A stretch of DNA of 64,000 bases from Chlorobiota bacterium (lineage in GTDB: Bacteria > Bacteroidota > Bacteroidia > Bacteroidales > F082): contig JAADIS010000113.1 in assembly GCA_013151215.1 (NCBI GenBank), positions 1-64,000 on the forward strand, given 5' to 3'. How positions within the stretch are numbered: position 1 is the stretch's first letter; the number at the start of each line of letters is the position of its first letter. Both the position numbers and the translations under genes were made by a program. This document shows positions 10,738-20,990 of the stretch, piece after piece. The notes under the pieces were generated by a model. That model worked only from the letters and a program-made list of their open reading frames with translations, was not told where the DNA came from and ran no database searches.

Positions 10738-13360
10738 ATACTTTTTTATATTTAAATTTGAAATCAAAATTAAGACTTTTTCTATTCACTTCCCTCGAAA
10801 AGTATTTATACCATTCTTGCCTTATCCCCTGATCGCTTATCATCTCATTTACCGAGTCGATATCGAAACCTTCCGATGATTTCATGGCCCTTGCCAGTTT
10901 TATTTGGATATCCTTGCTTTCAGAAGCCGTTTCCCCTTGCGAATTCAATATTTGCAAATATTCGAATGCCAGGAGGAATTGATCTTTTGCGATAAAATAT
11001 TCAATACTGCTAACTGTTAATGATTTCAATTTCTGCTGTTTAACAAACTTGCGAAGCGATGGCAGGCTAAAATTATACATCCCGATGTTCCTTGAAACAT
11101 ATTCGCTTCGCAAAAGCAGGTATTTATCGATCGCATCAAAATAATTACCGCTGAACAATTGGTTTTTCATAGATGAATATTCTTGATAAAAATCTAGCAG
11201 GTATCCGTATTTATCCACGAGGCTATCTGTTTTATAGGAATCTAGCTTACAATCGCTATTATCCTCCATCAAAACATAAGAAGATTTTATTCGTTCCACT
11301 GCAACATCAAACTGTCCGGACCTGATTTTCAGTACTATGTCGTTATTATATTCGTTAAGCCTGAACTCGGCATCGAGGCAATGCCGGCCCTGCATCTTGC
11401 CGATTAGCTCGCGCATGGCCCTTTTGATCACTGGATTGTCCTGTTGTAGATATTTTGCTTGTAGATCCTCGGCATCCTTGAGAAGCGCAGCTGCCCTGTC
11501 ACCGTGCTTTGCCCAGGTTTCGAGACGGGCTTCCTCCAAAATGCTTAATATTTTCGGTTCCGAGTAAGCCCTCAATAAGATATTTAGCCTTTCCACCTCA
11601 TAGGTTAATATTTCACTTTGGATATTTTTGGCTTTCAACAGATTATCAAAGGCTTGCTCATTATTCCCCTTGTCCAATAAAATTTCACCGTTTTGCAAAA
11701 ATTCAAGGAAAACGGAATAAGAAATTTCATCAAGCTCCTGTTTGTCGTAAATAATATCAGGGTTGCCGGCAATATATTTCTTGAGATCGAACAATTGAGA
11801 ATAGGAATCATCAAGATTTGAAGTTTTCATTTTTGAGCTAATATCCTCAATCTTAAGCCTGTAGATCCCATTACAGGCCAGCACCTTAAACCGATCAAGC
11901 TCATCATCCTTTTCAAGATTTTTTTCATCAGATATGTCCATTGCATTTTTTATCAGCAAATCGGCCTCGTAAAAAGATTTCTGCCCGAGCAAAACTTTTA
12001 TCCTGCGTTTTTGCGCTTCCACATAAATAGAGAACGGGCTTACAGCTATCCCGGTCTCAACAAACATATCTTTGTTCTTGCGATAAACCTCCTCTGCCTC
12101 CCGGTAATAGTTCTGCGCAAATTTCAACTTTCCGCTCTGAAGGGCTTTGTCCGATACCTTGAGAAACGATTCTATCATGCCGTTCAGAGTGGAATAGGCG
12201 GTCTTGGTATATAATTCAGATTCCTGCAGATCGAATCGGGTTTGAAGGAGCTTGGCATTCTTCAATAGTGCCAAAGCCATTATGTTCCTGGACTTGAGAA
12301 AATATATGTTCGCAAGCTCGACAAAACCCTTATAAAGCAATTGGGGCACGATAATGTTTTCGCCATAGGCGTAAGCATCATAATAGTCTGATATAAAGTT
12401 TATTATCCTCAGGTCAGACATATTGTCCAAAACAATCATCTGCCTGTAGGCAGAAACCATATATGGTTGCAACTTAAGCGACTCTTGGTAATAGTTTTCC
12501 GAAACACCTATTAGCTTTTTGACATATAATGATTTATCTTCTAGAAAACCTCTTTTCAATTCCCTTTCCAATGTTTGCCGCGACAAAGTGCTCCAACGTT
12601 TTTCCAGTCTTTTGAAAGCAGAATATTTCTGTTTGAAACCTTCAGGGTCCAGTTTTGAGAGATGTAAATTGTCCTCAAAGTCCAGCTTGCCCAATATCAC
12701 GCCCAATCTCGAAGCTTCCTGCCAACTAATGAAAACCCCTGAAGCGCCCTGCTTGGAAGCCCTGCCCTGCTTAACGAATTTTTCATTTAATGTGCCCAGA
12801 ATCCGGGAATAACCATAATAATCGTTGACCAACTTGACAAGATCGTTGAATTTATGATAATCGTTTTGCGAATATTCCACCCCGGCAATTTCGGCATCTA
12901 CCACAAGGCCTGCATCGGAAAAGATACGTTGTTTGGTTTTCAAGATCGTCAGCAAACCATTATTTCCCATAGATATTTTCCCGGAATAGATTATTTTCCC
13001 GGCTTTTATAAGTTCAAGCTTGACTGCATAAGCCGATGCTTGCAAAAGACTGTCAACACTAAACCCGCGATATTCATTATCCCCTTTAATCGATATTATC
13101 AACGGCCTGGCCTCAATTTGGACTTTACCGCTGCCAAGCAGTTTGATGCTTGTATTTATCTCATACTCAACTGATACTTCAGTCCTGGAGAGATCCTTGT
13201 TATTTCCCAGAGCTAATAGTGAGAGGATTTTCCTGCCTGGGGAGTCCTCCGGCAAGCCGGATTTGTTCAAGACAAATACCTGGGCTTGATCTTGTTGGGC
13301 AGCGGCCGTGCCCCACAGAAAAAACAAAACAACAAATAATTTGCGATAAATAAACCTCAC
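10730..13360 (-). CDS. Large secreted, mostly helical (TPR-like) protein of unknown function
   Basis: 876 aa single ORF with signal peptide; repeated Tyr/Ala-rich amphipathic helices; no recognised catalytic motif. Confidence 0.7.
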   Translation of the reverse strand: MRFIYRKLFVVLFFLWGTAAAQQDQAQVFVLNKSGLPEDSPGRKILSLLALGNNKDLSRTEVSVEYEINTSIKLLGSGKVQIEARPLIISIKGDNEYRGFSVDSLLQASAYAVKLELIKAGKIIYSGKISMGNNGLLTILKTKQRIFSDAGLVVDAEIAGVEYSQNDYHKFNDLVKLVNDYYGYSRILGTLNEKFVKQGRASKQGASGVFISWQEASRLGVILGKLDFEDNLHLSKLDPEGFKQKYSAFKRLEKRWSTLSRQTLERELKRGFLEDKSLYVKKLIGVSENYYQESLKLQPYMVSAYRQMIVLDNMSDLRIINFISDYYDAYAYGENIIVPQLLYKGFVELANIYFLKSRNIMALALLKNAKLLQTRFDLQESELYTKTAYSTLNGMIESFLKVSDKALQSGKLKFAQNYYREAEEVYRKNKDMFVETGIAVSPFSIYVEAQKRRIKVLLGQKSFYEADLLIKNAMDISDEKNLEKDDELDRFKVLACNGIYRLKIEDISSKMKTSNLDDSYSQLFDLKKYIAGNPDIIYDKQELDEISYSVFLEFLQNGEILLDKGNNEQAFDNLLKAKNIQSEILTYEVERLNILLRAYSEPKILSILEEARLETWAKHGDRAAALLKDAEDLQAKYLQQDNPVIKRAMRELIGKMQGRHCLDAEFRLNEYNNDIVLKIRSGQFDVAVERIKSSYVLMEDNSDCKLDSYKTDSLVDKYGYLLDFYQEYSSMKNQLFSGNYFDAIDKYLLLRSEYVSRNIGMYNFSLPSLRKFVKQQKLKSLTVSSIEYFIAKDQFLLAFEYLQILNSQGETASESKDIQIKLARAMKSSEGFDIDSVNEMISDQGIRQEWYKYFSREVNRKSLNFDFKFKYKKVYE

Positions 13361-13449
13361 ATCAAATAATTGAATGGCAAATTTATCAAATTTGAGCTTT
13401 GAACGTAAACTTTCCGTATGTTGCCTGCTTTAATATTAGATATGAAAGT

Positions 13450-13532
13450 ACCCAAGATAAGACTCGAACTTACACGACCTTGCGGTCACTGGTCCCTGAA
13501 ACCAGCGCGTCTACCAATTTCGCCACTTGGGC
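13450..13532 (-). tRNA. tRNA-Leu(CAG)
   Basis: Minus strand GCCCAAGTGGCGAAATTGGTAGACGCGCTGGTTTCAGGGACCAG...GTTCGAGTC...CTTGGGTA; long variable arm; anticodon CAG. Confidence 0.92.
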
Positions 13533-13548
13533 ATTTCAATCTATTTTG

Positions 13549-13632
13549 TGCCCAGAACAAGAATCGAACTTGCACTCCCTAACGGGAACATGGCCCTCAA
13601 CCATGCGCGTCTACCATTTCCGCCATCTGGGC
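13549..13632 (-). tRNA. tRNA-Leu(GAG)
   Basis: Minus strand GCCCAGATGGCGGAAATGGTAGACGCGCATGGTTGAGGGCCATG...GTTCGATTC...TCTGGGCA; anticodon GAG. Confidence 0.92.
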
Positions 13633-13806
13633 TTTTGCCTTTACAAGGATTATTCCCCTGTAAAAGCGGCTGCAAAAATAACACATATTTCCAATTTGCA
13701 AATAAAAATTATAATTAAAATCCCAATGCTGCTCTATTTAATAAAAAACAGCATTGTTTATCGTCATTTGCAATAAATTTTTAATTTTACGTGAAAAAAC
13801 AAAAAT

Positions 13807-15360
13807 ATGTTCTCTGAAAAAGACATTGCCCAAATAAGACAAAAGGGACTTGATATTAAAGATGTTGAACATCAGATAGGAAACTTCAAAAAGGGTTTCC
13901 CTTTCATAAAACTTGTTGCTGCTGCAACTCCCGGGAATGGCATAGAGTGTTTTGATGATGCCGGGATAGACGAATTAGTCAAGTTTTTCGATGATAATTA
14001 TCCTGATTACGAATTGTTGAAGTTCGTTCCCGCGTCAGGTGCCGCAAGCCGTATGTTCAAGCATCTTTTTGAGTTTATGATTACTTTCGGGGGTAGCCGG
14101 GAGGAAATTGCCACCATGGAAAGCGACAAAAGCTTCAACTCGGTCTCTAATTTTTTCGCAAGCATCAAAAACTTTGCCTTTTATCAAGACCTTAAAAATA
14201 TCATCTCCGCAAACGGATTATCGCTTGACGGTTTATTGGACAAGAAAGATTATAAAACGATATTGGAGTATTTCCTTACCGACAAAGGTTTAAATTATGC
14301 CGCAATGCCAAAAGGGCTTTTGCAATTCCATTCTTACGACGAGGGCCCTCGCTTATCGGTGGAGGAGCACCTTGTCGAAGCAGCGGTTTACTCGACAAAT
14401 TCAGAAAAGGTATCGAAACTGCATTTAACGGTTTCCCCTGCTCACGAAAGCAGGTTTAAAGATGCAATAGGCGAAAAATCAAGTATTTATGAGCAGAAAT
14501 ATGGTGTAAGCTATGATATCGGGTTCTCGCGTCAAATGCCTGAGACCGACATTGTCGCCGTTGACATGAACAACCAGCCCTTCCGTACTGAGGACGGCAC
14601 GCTCTTGTTCAGGCCCGGCGGACATGGCGCCCTTATAGAGAACATGAACCGGCTTGATGCCGAAATCGTATTCGTGAAAAATATCGACAATATCGTTCCT
14701 GACCGTCTGCGAGGCACAACTTACAGATATAAAAAAGCAATCGGCGGCCTCTTGCTCAAGCTTCAGGAAAAGAGCTTTGAATACCTTGACATGCTGGAAG
14801 ACGCCAACCTCGACGACGACCTGATTGAAGAAATAAGGGAATTTGCCCAGGATGAACTTTTTATAAACATCCCTGATGCCTATCTTGGCTTTGACAAAAT
14901 GGAGCGCATCGACTTTCTCTTTAATAAGCTTAACCGTCCTATGCGCATTTGCGGAATGGTAAAAAACGAGGGGGAGCCGGGCGGAGGCCCGTTCTGGGTA
15001 GAGAACCAGCAGGGTGTGCGATCCTTGCAAATAGTTGAATCGTCGCAAATGGACTTGAACGATGAAGGACAAAACCATATCGTTGCCAACGCCACCCACT
15101 TCAACCCCGTTGACCTGGTTTGCAGCATGAACGACTTCAAAGGCGATAAATTCGACCTGAAAAGATATGTTGACCCCGAAACCGGTTTTATCTCCATAAA
15201 ATCGTTGGGGGGCAAGGATTTAAAGGCACAGGAACTGCCAGGTCTTTGGAACGGGGCCATGGCTGACTGGATCACGGTTTTCGTGGAAACGCCGATCATC
15301 ACCTTCAATCCGGTTAAAACCGTAAATGATTTGTTAAGGCCCCAGCACCAGGCTAAATAG
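13807..15360 (+). CDS. DUF4301 family protein
   Basis: 517 aa; FVPASGAASRMFKHLFEF, LLFRPGGHGALIENMN, CGMVKNEGEPGGGPFWV; nucleotidyltransferase-like glycine-rich motifs typical of DUF4301. Confidence 0.85.
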   Translation: MFSEKDIAQIRQKGLDIKDVEHQIGNFKKGFPFIKLVAAATPGNGIECFDDAGIDELVKFFDDNYPDYELLKFVPASGAASRMFKHLFEFMITFGGSREEIATMESDKSFNSVSNFFASIKNFAFYQDLKNIISANGLSLDGLLDKKDYKTILEYFLTDKGLNYAAMPKGLLQFHSYDEGPRLSVEEHLVEAAVYSTNSEKVSKLHLTVSPAHESRFKDAIGEKSSIYEQKYGVSYDIGFSRQMPETDIVAVDMNNQPFRTEDGTLLFRPGGHGALIENMNRLDAEIVFVKNIDNIVPDRLRGTTYRYKKAIGGLLLKLQEKSFEYLDMLEDANLDDDLIEEIREFAQDELFINIPDAYLGFDKMERIDFLFNKLNRPMRICGMVKNEGEPGGGPFWVENQQGVRSLQIVESSQMDLNDEGQNHIVANATHFNPVDLVCSMNDFKGDKFDLKRYVDPETGFISIKSLGGKDLKAQELPGLWNGAMADWITVFVETPIITFNPVKTVNDLLRPQHQAK

Positions 15361-15408
15361 AAGCTGTAATTTGCATGGGTTACTTTATTAATTATATAAC
15401 TTAAAGAA

Positions 15409-16077
15409 ATGACAATGAAGAAGATTATTATCGCGGCAATGCTGATTTCCACATTGCCGATTTTCGGGCAAAATCATTTTGTTGGTGTAATAAGTGGAAT
15501 AAATGGCACATCCGTTAATTCCGATTACACTTTTAACAACAGCACTAAGAGGTTTGGTTTCAAGGGCGGGCTGACATATCAATATCTGATTAATGACAAG
15601 TTCAGTCTTGATATCGAGCTGCTTTATGAACAAAGAGGGTTCAAGAACGATATAAGTTTTATCAATCCATCAGGTGACCCCATCGGCCCGAAGGAAAATA
15701 GTGAATTCTATTACGATTACCTATCGTTTCCTATAAAGGCCGGATATTCCATCGGTAATACTTTTTCAGGTTTTGTTAACCTTGGCATCGTCCCGGCATA
15801 CATCGTGAAGGCAGAAATAGCAGTCCCGACTTTCGGGGGCAGCGAAACCTTTGATAATATTGACAGGGCCACATCATTCGATTTCGGGGGGCTGATTGAA
15901 GCTGGCGCTGCTTATGCCATTATGGACAGGCTCATTATAACTGCTTCATTTGCTTATCAGCACAGCATTACAACTTTTTCAAACCCGGATTATTTTTCCG
16001 ACAGCAATATGAGGCATTACGGCATGTCCTTGTCGGTTGGGATAAAATATGCATTGAAAAAAAAGGGGGATCTATAA
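15409..16077 (+). CDS. Outer membrane beta-barrel (porin-like) protein
   Basis: Signal peptide; KFSLDIELLYEQRGFKND...GVKYALKK-type alternating strands (GFKGGLTYQYLINDKFSLDIELLY). Confidence 0.8.
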   Translation: MTMKKIIIAAMLISTLPIFGQNHFVGVISGINGTSVNSDYTFNNSTKRFGFKGGLTYQYLINDKFSLDIELLYEQRGFKNDISFINPSGDPIGPKENSEFYYDYLSFPIKAGYSIGNTFSGFVNLGIVPAYIVKAEIAVPTFGGSETFDNIDRATSFDFGGLIEAGAAYAIMDRLIITASFAYQHSITTFSNPDYFSDSNMRHYGMSLSVGIKYALKKKGDL

Positions 16078-16204
16078 AAATTGATTTCGCTCAAAAATCA
16101 ACTTATTGAACAAACCAAGTTGAAACCAAGCCGCGTTTTAAACATCATCTTGTTTCTTTGCTCCCGCTGCTTTTACTGTCCCTGCCGTGAAACCTCTTGA
16201 TTCT

Positions 16205-16273
16205 TTAAGCAATTGTTAAGCAATTGTAACTAAAAGCCCGATTTATTAACCTTTTGTTATCGTTAACCTAACA
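16205..16273 (+). promoter_or_regulatory. 11-bp phased TTAA(C/G) direct repeats, candidate response-regulator binding array
   Basis: TTAAGCAATTG-TTAAGCAATTG-TAACTAAAAGC at 16205/16216/16227, then TTAAC 16246, TTATC 16257, CTAAC 16268, also 11 bp apart. Confidence 0.4.
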
Positions 16274-16326
16274 TCATTGTAGTTTATGAATATGATTTTT
16301 GCCTCGTAATTAATTTTAAAACTAAA

Positions 16327-18027
16327 ATGATGTTTAAAATGAAACAATTTACTTTATTGGCTGTTGCGACAGTTATTTTCCTGATGGGTCTTAACTCATG
16401 TAAAACAAAAGACGGACCCAGCCCGGAAACAAAACAACCTTCGATGAGTTCAATTCAGATTAGCGGGGAGCTAAAGCATTTTGTAGTAGTTATAGGCTTT
16501 AGCGAGGGTGTTTATAAGAACTCCGACAAAACCGGCGACCTCGACGAGAACAGTTTCGATATTAGCCTCAACGGAGGAAGTACGATTTCCTCTTATCTGG
16601 TAACCCATTCAGCAGGACAATTGAACGCATCTATCATCCTTGAGCTGAACGATTACACTACGGGCCAGGAAGTACTTTCAGTAAAACCTAAAACAGCCAA
16701 CAGTATCTACAATGCCGATGGCAAGGCAATGGCTGCCACCGAGGAAAAAACTGCAAGCCTCGACGGAACCGTGCACGAAACAATAACCGTAAAGGATGAC
16801 GGCAACGGGACCGGTACCACAACTTGGACCGCAAACAACCTTTATGTTCTTGACGGACTTGTATTTATCAACGACGGCCAGACACTTACCATTGAAGCAG
16901 GAACAATAATAAAAGGAAAAGCAGGCCAGGGCGCCAACGCATCTGCCCTGATAGTTAGCCGTGGCGGAAAAATAATGGCCGAGGGAACGGCTGAAAAACC
17001 GATTATTTTCACTGCGGAAGCCGATGACCTGAACGGGTCCGTACAGGATTTGACCGACGGACTTTGGGGAGGGGTGATAATTCTCGGAAAAGCACGCACA
17101 AATGCCATTCCTCAAGAACAGCAAATAGAAGGAATCCCCCAAACCGAGCCGCGCGGAGTTTACGGAGGCACCAACGACGCCGATAACTCAGGTGTACTTA
17201 AATATATCTCGATCCGCCATGGCGGCACCGACATAGGCGAAGGAAACGAAATAAACGGCCTTACCTTGGGAGCCGTCGGAAGCTCTACAGAAATTGAGTT
17301 TATCGAAGTTTTCGCTAATAAGGATGACGGAATAGAATTTTTTGGCGGTATGCCGAGGTTAAAAAATATAGTAGTTGCCTTTTGCGGCGATGACTCATTC
17401 GACTACGACCAGGGATATAGAGGCTACGGACAGTTCTGGCTTGGCGTTCAAGGTTATGAAAGAGGCGATCGCTTAGGCGAGCACGATGGCGGCACCGACC
17501 CCGAAACAGGTGAGCCCTACGCAATTCCAACTATTTACAACGCAACTTATGTAGGCCGTGGCGATGGAGCTGCAAAAAGAACCCTTACTTTCCGCGATAA
17601 CGCAGGAGGAAACTATGCCAACTCCATTTTCTACAACCAGGAAAAAGGCATCGACATAGAACTATTGGTGGATGAGAGCTCATACACGCGATTTGAAGCA
17701 GGCCAGCTTACAATCAAGAACAATATATTCTTCAATATCGGCGATCCCATTATCAAGGTATCGACCGGCAGCGGAGTAACTGATGCGGACAAGGAAGCCG
17801 CCAACCTGGTTCTTATGGCATATTTCAACAATTCAGGGAACGAGTTCAGCGATCCCGGTTTCACTATCAACGGAAATACATTTAATGTGATCCCTACCAA
17901 TGATGTTTCACAGAACCTTACTGCAACTACCGATAGCTGGTTCACCACTGTCAACTACAAAGGAGCGATAGATCCCGCGAACGACTGGACGGCGGGATGG
18001 ACTCTCTACTCCAAATATATGAACTAA
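16327..18027 (+). CDS. Secreted lipoprotein with right-handed beta-helix-like repeats
   Basis: Lipobox-like GLNSC; NLYVLDGLVFINDGQTLTIEAGTIIKGKAGQGANASALIVSRGGKIMAEGTAEKPIIFTA...DGIEFFGG; typical Bacteroidetes partner of a CarboxypepD_reg-like TonB receptor. Confidence 0.8.
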   Translation: MMFKMKQFTLLAVATVIFLMGLNSCKTKDGPSPETKQPSMSSIQISGELKHFVVVIGFSEGVYKNSDKTGDLDENSFDISLNGGSTISSYLVTHSAGQLNASIILELNDYTTGQEVLSVKPKTANSIYNADGKAMAATEEKTASLDGTVHETITVKDDGNGTGTTTWTANNLYVLDGLVFINDGQTLTIEAGTIIKGKAGQGANASALIVSRGGKIMAEGTAEKPIIFTAEADDLNGSVQDLTDGLWGGVIILGKARTNAIPQEQQIEGIPQTEPRGVYGGTNDADNSGVLKYISIRHGGTDIGEGNEINGLTLGAVGSSTEIEFIEVFANKDDGIEFFGGMPRLKNIVVAFCGDDSFDYDQGYRGYGQFWLGVQGYERGDRLGEHDGGTDPETGEPYAIPTIYNATYVGRGDGAAKRTLTFRDNAGGNYANSIFYNQEKGIDIELLVDESSYTRFEAGQLTIKNNIFFNIGDPIIKVSTGSGVTDADKEAANLVLMAYFNNSGNEFSDPGFTINGNTFNVIPTNDVSQNLTATTDSWFTTVNYKGAIDPANDWTAGWTLYSKYMN

Positions 18028-18042
18028 TACGAATATCCGGTT

Positions 18043-18078
18043 TTATTGGAGGCGGCTACTATGGCCGACCTCCAATAA
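18043..18078 (+). terminator. Long intercistronic hairpin (terminator/attenuator-like)
   Basis: TTATTGGAGG ... CCTCCAATAA, 10-bp arms with inner CGGC/GGCCG pairing, between the beta-helix gene and the TonB receptor; little T-tract. Confidence 0.55.
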
Positions 18079-18114
18079 AGCCGTTATTGATTAAAGGAAT
18101 AAAACATATTGAAT

Positions 18115-20952
18115 ATGAGCATAAAATATATACTCTATCTTATCTTAATATTAATACCGCTGGGGGCTGCCACCCAAACAGGGACCCTTAAAGGAAAAAT
18201 AACCGATGCAGAACTTGGCGAAGTTCTAATAGGGGCAACTATCCTCATCGACGGCACTTTCATAGGGACTTCTACCGACCTTGACGGCAATTATACAATT
18301 ACTGATATTAAACCAGGGATATATAGTTTAAAAAGCCAGTATATTTCATTTCAAAGCCGGATATTCGAGAATGTGGAGATCAAGGCCGGCGAAGTAACGA
18401 CGGTTAACGTAATACTGAGCCCGACAACCGTTGGCCTGGAGGAGTTTGTTGTAAATGCTAAGGCAAACCACCGTACCGAAACGGCGCTTCTGAGCATCCA
18501 GAAAAAATCAAGCAACGTTATCGAAGGCTTATCGGCACAGCAGATGCAACGCTCGGGCGACAGCGATGCTGCCTCCGCCTTAAAAAGGCTTGCGGGGATT
18601 AACGTCCAAGGGGGCAGGTATGTATTTATACGGGGATTGTCGGACCGTTATTCCAAGACCACTATAAACGGCTCCGAGATCCCGGGCCTCGATCCGGACA
18701 GGAACACCGTCCAACTGGATATTTTTCCGACCAACTTATTGGAGAACATTATCGTTTACAAGACATTCAGCCCCAATTTGCCCGGGGATTTCACAGGAGG
18801 GTATATTGATATACGGACCAGGGATTTTCCTGAAGCTTATCAACTTGACGCCTATGTTGCTGCGGCCTACAATAGCAACGCCAGCTTGAACAACAACTTT
18901 ATCTCATATCCCGGCTCAGCGAGCGATATACTGGGTTTCGACAACGGGACACGGGATATCCCCGCCCCTGCCAGCGACAATATCCCAAACTACCCGAACG
19001 ACTTACAAACTTTATCAGATATAAGCATGGCTTTCAACAAGGTGATGGCCCCGGTTAAAAGCCCATCGTTCCTGAACAACAAGATGTCGTTTTCGGTAGG
19101 CGACAGCAAAGATTTCGGCAACAGTCAATTAGGGTATTTTTTCGGCTTTAGCTATAAACATGAAAACGAGTTTTACGAAGACGGTATCAAAGCAAGGTAT
19201 AAATTAGGCGGGGCTAATGATACCCAGCTAATTACCGAGCACAAATATAATGACACAAAAGCCAGTTCGGAAGCATTATGGGGCGCCCTTCTAAGCATCT
19301 CGTATAAAATTAACGCTTCACACAAATTGAGCATAAATATGTTTAAGAACCAAAGCGGCATGTCGGTGGCCCGGTATATGATCGGGGAGAAACCTTCCGA
19401 CGACGCCGATGGGCTGTTTATTGAGACGCGTGTCCTGCAGTGGCTTGAAAGATCCTTGAACACGGCACAGATAAAAGGGAGCCACTATTTTGAGAACCTC
19501 TCGAAACTAAAGTTCGACTGGATGGGCTCGTTTACCTTTTCATATCAAAACGAGCCGGATATGAGGTTCTTTACCAATAGTTATTATCCAGGAGCGGAGG
19601 GAGATAACAAATACCAAATAGAACCCTCGATTTATAGGCTGCCCGCAAGATATTATAGGAACATGAAAGAAAACAACCTTCATCTCAAGGGCGATTTCAC
19701 AATGGATCTTGGTTCGGGGGCCCAGTCTCCCAAATTAAAATTCGGGGCTTCATATTATCATAAAAAACGTTCTTTCAACGATAGAAGAATTGATTATGCC
19801 ATCCAATATCCAATATCAGGCAATTCTTACGACGGAAACGTCGCAAATTTTTTGGCGGATGGGAATATAGGCGTAAACTTTCCGACCTATGACCCTGAAA
19901 GAGGATTTAACTTTGGTTTGCATGTCAGGGGCAATCCGGGTGATGATTTAAAAAATTCCTATAAGGCAGAGCAGGGTGTTTTGGCCTTATATGCCATGAC
20001 CGATACTAAAATCGGCCCTTCATTAAGAATTGTCGGCGGCTTAAGATATGAGAGCACGCTTATCAACTCAAGAAGCAACAACAACGAACTAAAGCCGGGA
20101 TATTTGAAGAACAACGATTTTTTGCCTGCCCTCAACCTTACTTATTACCTGAGCAGCAGGACAAACTTACGTTTCAATGCGAGCAGGACCCTGGCAAGGC
20201 CAACATTTAGGGAACTAGCCCCTTATGCTAACGAAAACTTTGCAGGTGGCGAAACTTATGTGGGAAACGCTGAACTGAAAAGAACCCTGATCAACAATAT
20301 CGATCTTAAATGGGAGTATTTTGCCAAGCCCGGCGAGGTCTTGTCCGTGGGCGGGTTTTACAAAGGATTTATCGACCCGATAGAACTTGTGGACAATCCC
20401 AAGTCCCAAAACCCCGAGCTGAGGTGGGACAACGTTGACAAGGCTAATGTTTATGGTCTTGAATTCGATGTCAGAAAAAACCTCGACTTTTTAAGTGCTT
20501 TGAGGAATTTTAAATTGGGAATAAACATTTCTTATATCTTTTCCGAAGTCGCCATCGACTCTATAGAGCTTTCGGCAATCTTGGCCACCGACCCGGGAGC
20601 CAGGGCAACAAGACCTATGTCGGGACAATCGCCATATATCTTCAACGCCATTATTGGCTACATAAACACCGATATCGGCTTCGACGCCAATATCGTTTAT
20701 AATGTGAACGGCCCTAAAATCATTATAAACGTAAAAGGCGGAACACCCGACATATACGAGCAGGCATTCCATTCGCTTAATTTTACCGCTAACAAGGACA
20801 TTGGCGCAAATTGGCAGATAAGTGCAAAGGTGAAGAACATCCTCAACGGTGTTTATAAACAATCATACTTTTATAAAGGAAACGAATATGTTTACCGCAG
20901 TTTTACCAAAGGAACTATTTTTGAACTAGGAATAAAATTAATGATCAGGTAA
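18115..20952 (+). CDS. TonB-dependent receptor with N-terminal carboxypeptidase-regulatory-like domain (ORF track starts at TTG 18109)
   Basis: GTLKGKITDAELGEVLIGATILIDGTFIGTSTDLDGNYTI..., plug LKRLAGINVQGGRYVFIRGLSDRYSKTTINGSEIPGLDPDRN. Confidence 0.92.
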   Translation: MSIKYILYLILILIPLGAATQTGTLKGKITDAELGEVLIGATILIDGTFIGTSTDLDGNYTITDIKPGIYSLKSQYISFQSRIFENVEIKAGEVTTVNVILSPTTVGLEEFVVNAKANHRTETALLSIQKKSSNVIEGLSAQQMQRSGDSDAASALKRLAGINVQGGRYVFIRGLSDRYSKTTINGSEIPGLDPDRNTVQLDIFPTNLLENIIVYKTFSPNLPGDFTGGYIDIRTRDFPEAYQLDAYVAAAYNSNASLNNNFISYPGSASDILGFDNGTRDIPAPASDNIPNYPNDLQTLSDISMAFNKVMAPVKSPSFLNNKMSFSVGDSKDFGNSQLGYFFGFSYKHENEFYEDGIKARYKLGGANDTQLITEHKYNDTKASSEALWGALLSISYKINASHKLSINMFKNQSGMSVARYMIGEKPSDDADGLFIETRVLQWLERSLNTAQIKGSHYFENLSKLKFDWMGSFTFSYQNEPDMRFFTNSYYPGAEGDNKYQIEPSIYRLPARYYRNMKENNLHLKGDFTMDLGSGAQSPKLKFGASYYHKKRSFNDRRIDYAIQYPISGNSYDGNVANFLADGNIGVNFPTYDPERGFNFGLHVRGNPGDDLKNSYKAEQGVLALYAMTDTKIGPSLRIVGGLRYESTLINSRSNNNELKPGYLKNNDFLPALNLTYYLSSRTNLRFNASRTLARPTFRELAPYANENFAGGETYVGNAELKRTLINNIDLKWEYFAKPGEVLSVGGFYKGFIDPIELVDNPKSQNPELRWDNVDKANVYGLEFDVRKNLDFLSALRNFKLGINISYIFSEVAIDSIELSAILATDPGARATRPMSGQSPYIFNAIIGYINTDIGFDANIVYNVNGPKIIINVKGGTPDIYEQAFHSLNFTANKDIGANWQISAKVKNILNGVYKQSYFYKGNEYVYRSFTKGTIFELGIKLMIR

Positions 20953-20990
20953 TTGGATATCCGCTTTTTTCATAGAAAAGACCGGGTTTC

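Noticed and set aside
14479-15452. Minus-strand ORFs of 206 and 190 aa opposite DUF4301
   Set aside because: Antisense to a strong conserved CDS; no signal, motif or operon context.
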